DNA of 64,000 bases from Kazachstania africana CBS 2517 (Eukaryota > Ascomycota > Saccharomycetes > Saccharomycetales > Saccharomycetaceae). The notes below the pieces were generated by a model. It was not told where the DNA came from. It made no database searches and saw only the letters and a list, made by a program, of their open reading frames with translations. This document shows, piece after piece, positions 59,792 to 64,000 of the stretch; position 1 is the stretch's first letter; every line of letters begins with the position of its first letter. Location of the stretch: NCBI RefSeq assembly GCF_000304475.1, contig NC_018945.1:248001-312000 (forward strand). The letters are read 5' to 3'. Position numbers and translations under genes: made by a program.

Positions 59792-62437
59792 ATGAGATTC
59801 TCACATTTTCTCAAATACAATGCCGTTCCAGAATGGCAAAATCATTATATGGATTATAATGACCTGAAAAATATGATATATACTTTGCAGACTGATGAAT
59901 TGAAATCAGAAACTGGTGCTGTCTTAGATGATACTGTATCTAATAATGATGAGAAATTCAACAACCTTGCCAAGAGATTCAAAGATGCCTTTAAGAGAGG
60001 TAGAGCAAACAGCACGAAAAATGATGCTGTTATGGTAGAAACCGTCGAATTACATGACCTCAATGAAAATGAAGATGTCAAGAAAAAAAACTCTTTGAAA
60101 AAAATTCGTGGTAAATTCTTCGATTCAAGAAGTTCATCCATATCCAGCGAAAAGACTCTCTTTAATACTTACGATTCCTTTGTGAATAGTTTGACCGATG
60201 AAAAACTGAAAGTTGATGATTTTTATAAGAGAATGGAATCAAAATTTTATGAAAAGTTCGAATCTTTGATTCAAGATTTGGAAAAGGAAGGTGTTTCCCC
60301 TCGTCGTAGTATCATCGATACTAATGATAAAAATACAATTTCATCAACGACTAATGCGTCTGTAAATGTTTCTGAATCTAACCATACTGAAGAAATAGCC
60401 ATTGAAGGTGACGAAGATGACGAGGATGACTATGTCGATTATGACGAATTCGCTGATACTCCAGAAAACACCGCATTATTGAACTACTCTGAATTCAACG
60501 TCAAGTCTCAGAAGAAGTCTATCTTAAAACAATCTATCACCAATCTTTATATTGATTTGGCACAATTAAAATCCTTTATCGAATTAAACAAAATGGGATT
60601 TAGCAAAATTTGTAAGAAAGCTGACAAAGTTTTAAGATTGAATATCAAAGCTGAATTGATTGAAACTGGTGAATTTTATAAAGATTGTTACATTTTCCAA
60701 AAAGATACTTTCACTATCCTAAGCAATAAAATTTCAAAATTAATTGAATTTTATGCCATCATCACCGACCATGCTTCCAACATTACAATTGCTAAGGATG
60801 AATTAAAATCCTCTTTACATGATCATATTGTTTGGGAAAGAAGCAATTCATGGAAAGATATGCTAGGTTTAGTCTCAAGAGACGATGCCATTGCCACAGA
60901 TTTGGACATGAATGATCATAATCTCTTGGGCAAATTACAACTAGAATATTTCATCTATCCATTACCCTTTACAATTAATTTCGGTTTCACTAAATACAAT
61001 AATTTATACATACCAAAGTTATTCTTTGGCTGGCAGGCGTTCAAGATTGCATTTATCATTCTCTGCACTGGTATCTTGTTGGGTGTCAAAACTTTCAATG
61101 ATCCTGCTCAACATCGTTGTATGGCTTTAGTGGAATGTGTTGCATTTTTATGGGCTAGTGAAGCTTTACCTTTACATATAACTGCATTTTTGGTTCCGCT
61201 ACTTGTTGTTTTATTTAGGGTTTTAAAAAATGATGATGGAACAATCATGCAAGCAAGTACAGCATCATCAACCATTTTAGGTGATATGTGGACATCTACT
61301 ATTGTCATTCTTCTAGCAGGTTTCACTTTAGGTGAAGTGTTGGCACAATATAATATTGCTAAGGTGGTCGCCTCGTGGTTGTTAGCAGGTGCTGGTACAA
61401 AACCAAGAAACGTTTTGCTCGTTGCCATGGCCGTTGTCTTTTTCCTCTCCATGTGGATTTCTAATGTCGCAGCCCCTGTTCTGACTTACTCTTTACTGCA
61501 ACCGTTATTGGAACCACTTGAAAGTGATTCTCCACTTGGTCAAGCTTTGATTCTAGGTGTTGCAATTGCTGCTAACGTTGGTGGTATGTCATCTCCAATT
61601 TCTTCTCCTCAAAATATTATTTCAATGGATTATTTGAGTCCTTACGGTATTGGCTGGGGTCAATTCTTTGCCGTAGCTCTACCTACAGGTATTATTGCTA
61701 CGTTTTTCTGCTGGATCTTACTCTGTTTAACCTTCAAAATCCATACAACTAAGATAGAAAAGTTCGTTCCAATTAGAACAAAATTCACATTAAAACAATA
61801 TTTTATTATATTCGTCACAATTCTTACAATTATTTTGTGGTGTGTTGAATCAAAGCTCCAAAGTAAATTTGGTTCCTCTGGTCAAATTGCAATCATTCCG
61901 ATTGTAGTATTTTTCGGAACTGGTCTTCTATCTACTAAAGATTTCAACTCTTTCCCATGGTCGATTGTTTTGTTAGCTATGGGTGGCACAGCTTTGGGTA
62001 GTGCTGTTTCTTCTTCTGGTTTGTTAGCCACAATTGCAAGAGCCTTGGAACAGAAAGTTGAACAAGATTCTGTTTTAGCTGTCCTTTGTATCTTTGGTGT
62101 CTTAATGTTAGTTGTTGGTACTTTTGTTTCCCATACCGTTTCAGCCATTATCATTATCCCATTAGTTCAAGAAGTCGGTGATAAATTATCAGATCCCAAA
62201 GCTGCCCCTATTCTTGTCTTTGGTTGTGCATTATTAGCATCTGCTGGTATGGGTCTGGCCTCATCAGGTTTCCCCAATGTCACTGCTATCTCGATGGTAG
62301 ATAAAAAAGGTGATAGATATTTAGATATGTTAAAGTTTATTCTGAGAGGTGTTCCATGTTCATTGATCGTCTTCGTTTGTGTCATCACAATTGGTTATGG
62401 TATCATGTCAAGTATTCTTCACGGCGTTTCAACTTGA
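59792..62437 (+). CDS. PHO90: Low-affinity phosphate transporter Pho90
   Basis: 881 residues, the length of S. cerevisiae Pho90. The N-terminal SPX domain (MRFSHFLKYNAVPEWQNHYMDYN to about residue 330, split by acidic insertions) binds inositol pyrophosphates and restrains transport. About twelve membrane segments of the DASS (SLC13) family follow from residue 410, with the hairpin-type motif SNVAAPVLTYSLLQP and the Na/anion-site stretch ANVGGMSSPISSPQN. It imports phosphate at the plasma membrane. The order ACO2-PHO90-UBP12 matches S. cerevisiae chromosome X, favouring PHO90 over its duplicate PHO87 on chromosome III. Confidence 0.95.
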   Translation: MRFSHFLKYNAVPEWQNHYMDYNDLKNMIYTLQTDELKSETGAVLDDTVSNNDEKFNNLAKRFKDAFKRGRANSTKNDAVMVETVELHDLNENEDVKKKNSLKKIRGKFFDSRSSSISSEKTLFNTYDSFVNSLTDEKLKVDDFYKRMESKFYEKFESLIQDLEKEGVSPRRSIIDTNDKNTISSTTNASVNVSESNHTEEIAIEGDEDDEDDYVDYDEFADTPENTALLNYSEFNVKSQKKSILKQSITNLYIDLAQLKSFIELNKMGFSKICKKADKVLRLNIKAELIETGEFYKDCYIFQKDTFTILSNKISKLIEFYAIITDHASNITIAKDELKSSLHDHIVWERSNSWKDMLGLVSRDDAIATDLDMNDHNLLGKLQLEYFIYPLPFTINFGFTKYNNLYIPKLFFGWQAFKIAFIILCTGILLGVKTFNDPAQHRCMALVECVAFLWASEALPLHITAFLVPLLVVLFRVLKNDDGTIMQASTASSTILGDMWTSTIVILLAGFTLGEVLAQYNIAKVVASWLLAGAGTKPRNVLLVAMAVVFFLSMWISNVAAPVLTYSLLQPLLEPLESDSPLGQALILGVAIAANVGGMSSPISSPQNIISMDYLSPYGIGWGQFFAVALPTGIIATFFCWILLCLTFKIHTTKIEKFVPIRTKFTLKQYFIIFVTILTIILWCVESKLQSKFGSSGQIAIIPIVVFFGTGLLSTKDFNSFPWSIVLLAMGGTALGSAVSSSGLLATIARALEQKVEQDSVLAVLCIFGVLMLVVGTFVSHTVSAIIIIPLVQEVGDKLSDPKAAPILVFGCALLASAGMGLASSGFPNVTAISMVDKKGDRYLDMLKFILRGVPCSLIVFVCVITIGYGIMSSILHGVST

Positions 62438-62935
62438 AGTTATAAGGATCACTGTTTCTCAAGCATTCTGTCATTTTTCGTCCTATATGTACTATACTCT
62501 ATATATTTTTATTGTTACCCAAATGAGGACGAGGGACAAGATAGTTTTCCCATCCTGTGTATAGCATTATATGTAACTCATCCATTTCAATATTATTCTA
62601 AGAACTTAATGAACATTGCCCTACTATATCTGATCTTCTGCTATGGTAAGCTCATCTTCCTACCTAAGGCGAAATTATTGAAGTTTCGGAAAATTTTCAT
62701 AACACCGGGCCCATCTCTTCAGCTAGAAGCATCAACAAAAAAGTTGTGAACAATTGAATGCAATCTGGCATTGACGTTAGTTCCACTGGACCTGAATCCC
62801 AGGAATAAGGTAGATCAAAAAGGTTTCCTTCCAATTTTGTATATTTGCATCCTAGACTGGCATCTCAGCGCTATTCTACCTTATAATTTATAGAAAAAGG
62901 TATACTTGCTAGAAGTTGATACTGATCAAAAAAAG
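62438..62935. other. PHO90-UBP12 intergenic region
   Basis: 498 bp. Contains ACTATACTCTATATATTTT as a likely 3' end signal of PHO90, CACCGGGCCC (62705-62714) and a poly-A run just before the UBP12 start. I checked TTTTCCGAAAC (minus strand, near 62690) as a CDEIII core; the flanks do not fit. No gene seen. Confidence 0.4.
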
Positions 62936-64000
62936 ATGGCTGAAGAAAAAGATGTTGAAATGCAATCTGAACAGGGGGACGTGCAAATACTAGAGAGTTC
63001 ATTTGATGAAAGTCTTGAAGTTGAGGATGATACTCAGGCTAATGTTGAACTTGAACTAGAGAACAGCGAAGAAGCCTCTAGTGATCCAGATGAAGTTGTG
63101 AAAGACCAGGAAAACATTAAACTTCTTAATGAAAGGAGACAAATTGTATTGGACCTACTAGAGCAATATAAGGTAATTGCAAAGGAGGGTGACAAAGTTT
63201 ATATTATACCGAAATTTTGGTACGACAATTTTTTCAACGAAGATGTTACTGATCCTGAACTTCTGGGCCCAATTGACACGACATTGATATGCAGAGATTA
63301 TGATAATTTTTTTTTAAAGGATTACGATGACTGCCCATATATATCTGTCCCGGAATCTATATTTCTCCAACTAGTTGAATGGCATGGTTTAAGCTCCAAT
63401 TCAGAACCTGTCCAAACAAACCTGGTACTAGACGAAGCAACAAATACATTGATCACTGAATATAATAAGCTATTTTACAGAGTACAATATCTGATAGATC
63501 CAAACGAAAAACCATACACGCGTAATACTAGAAATGCCAATAATATTAATTTTTTTACCATATCAACTTTGTCGACTTTAACTGAAGCTGCCAATAAAGC
63601 GTTAAATATTTTTTTCGAGCTTGAGTCTAATCTGAATATAGACTCTACTTCAGTACGGATATGGCTTGCAACCACCAGTATGGAGGAATCCATCCATAAA
63701 TCGAATTATCTGTTGGGACCAATCGATTTCTTATCGTACCAACCAAAGATACATGTTACAAAAGACTTGTTTGGAAAACAATTGAGAGATCTAAGTACCA
63801 CTGGTGGTAATTTTATCATTGAAGTGAAACAAATTGATAAAAATTATCATTGGGTTTCGAACTATTTTAAATACAATGATTTCCATCATGCCAAAGGAAC
63901 GATGGGCCTATCAAATTTGGGAAACACCTGTTATATGAACTCTGCACTACAGTGTTTGGTCCATATCCCACAATTACGGGACTACTTTTTATATAGTGCT
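62936..64000 (+). CDS. UBP12: Ubiquitin-specific protease Ubp12, 5' part (runs off the window)
   Basis: 355 codons are visible; the full yeast protein is about 1250 residues. An acidic N-terminus (about 1-60) is followed by a DUSP domain (about 62-180; [15 protein letters not shown]...[12 protein letters not shown]). A ubiquitin-like linker follows, then the start of the peptidase domain: [18 protein letters not shown] with the catalytic cysteine at residue 332. Ubp12 is a deubiquitinase acting on Fzo1 and other targets. It is open to base 64000 without a stop. The ATG at 62936 follows AAAAAAAG, a typical yeast leader context, and matches the expected gene after PHO90. Confidence 0.95.
   Translation, partial: MAEEKDVEMQSEQGDVQILESSFDESLEVEDDTQANVELELENSEEASSDPDEVVKDQENIKLLNERRQIVLDLLEQYKVIAKEGDKVYIIPKFWYDNFFNEDVTDPELLGPIDTTLICRDYDNFFLKDYDDCPYISVPESIFLQLVEWHGLSSNSEPVQTNLVLDEATNTLITEYNKLFYRVQYLIDPNEKPYTRNTRNANNINFFTISTLSTLTEAANKALNIFFELESNLNIDSTSVRIWLATTSMEESIHKSNYLLGPIDFLSYQPKIHVTKDLFGKQLRDLSTTGGNFIIEVKQIDKNYHWVSNYFKYNDFHHAKGTMGLSNLGNTCYMNSALQCLVHIPQLRDYFLYSA

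Noticed and set aside
62680..62715. Possible centromere CDEIII core (TTTTCCGAAAC on the minus strand)
   Set aside because: The TG spacing before CCG does not fit, and no CDEI with an AT-rich CDEII is found at the right distance. Other CCGAA and CACGTG sites in the window failed in the same way.

Overview
This window is nuclear chromosomal DNA of a budding yeast of the family Saccharomycetaceae. Genes are compact, mostly intronless and closely similar to Saccharomyces cerevisiae genes, and intergenic DNA is AT-rich. Gene order points to a species that descends from the yeast whole-genome duplication but is not Saccharomyces itself. Genes that S. cerevisiae keeps on two sister chromosomes are interleaved here: chromosome V (VMA3, SNU13) with X (POL32, GEF1, YJR039W), and III (ADP1) with XIV (RPC34). 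Expected neighbours such as NUP85 and URB2 are missing. I cannot name the species. Comparisons with S. cerevisiae proteins, RNAs and gene order rest on recalled knowledge, not on a search.

Layout. 1-4.3 kb holds the 3' end of an FLC-family gene, tRNA-Arg(UCU), about 1.3 kb without a recognisable gene, two nested LTR remnants and initiator tRNA-Met. 4.3-25.9 kb is a chromosome V/X type block: POL32, VMA3, GEF1, SNU13, YJR039W homologue, HUL4, RAD26, PET191, RAV1, CPR7. 26-42.9 kb is a chromosome III type block: SLM5, PMP1, HTL1, MAK31, CWH43, a previously unlisted H/ACA snoRNA that I identify as snR33, POL4, PGK1, ADP1, RPC34 and an ATO/ADY2 acetate-ammonium transporter gene. 43-64 kb matches the left arm of chromosome X: a YJL206C-type zinc-cluster factor, NCE101, tRNA-Pro, Ty3-like relics, PRP21, RCY1, more Ty3-like sequence, tRNA-Lys, ECM25, ACO2, PHO90 and the 5' part of UBP12.

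The genes are mostly housekeeping. VMA3, RAV1 and GEF1 all serve acidification of the vacuole and Golgi. POL32 and POL4 serve DNA synthesis and repair, and RAD26 transcription-coupled repair. SNU13, PRP21 and snR33 serve RNA processing. PGK1, ACO2, PHO90 and the ATO gene serve metabolism and transport.

The main discoveries are: (i) snR33, with both H/ACA hairpins, boxes, guide pocket, a Tbf1-like site and a TATA box; (ii) PRP21-RCY1 is inverted relative to S. cerevisiae, and the inverted segment is bounded by inverted copies of a decayed Ty3-like element, each with an LTR end 16-18 nt upstream of a tRNA gene; (iii) ECM25 is broken by a one-base frame change in an A7 tract, with the conserved C-terminus intact in the next frame; (iv) the SNU13 promoter carries a compact array of Tbf1, Abf1, RRPE and PAC-type motifs.
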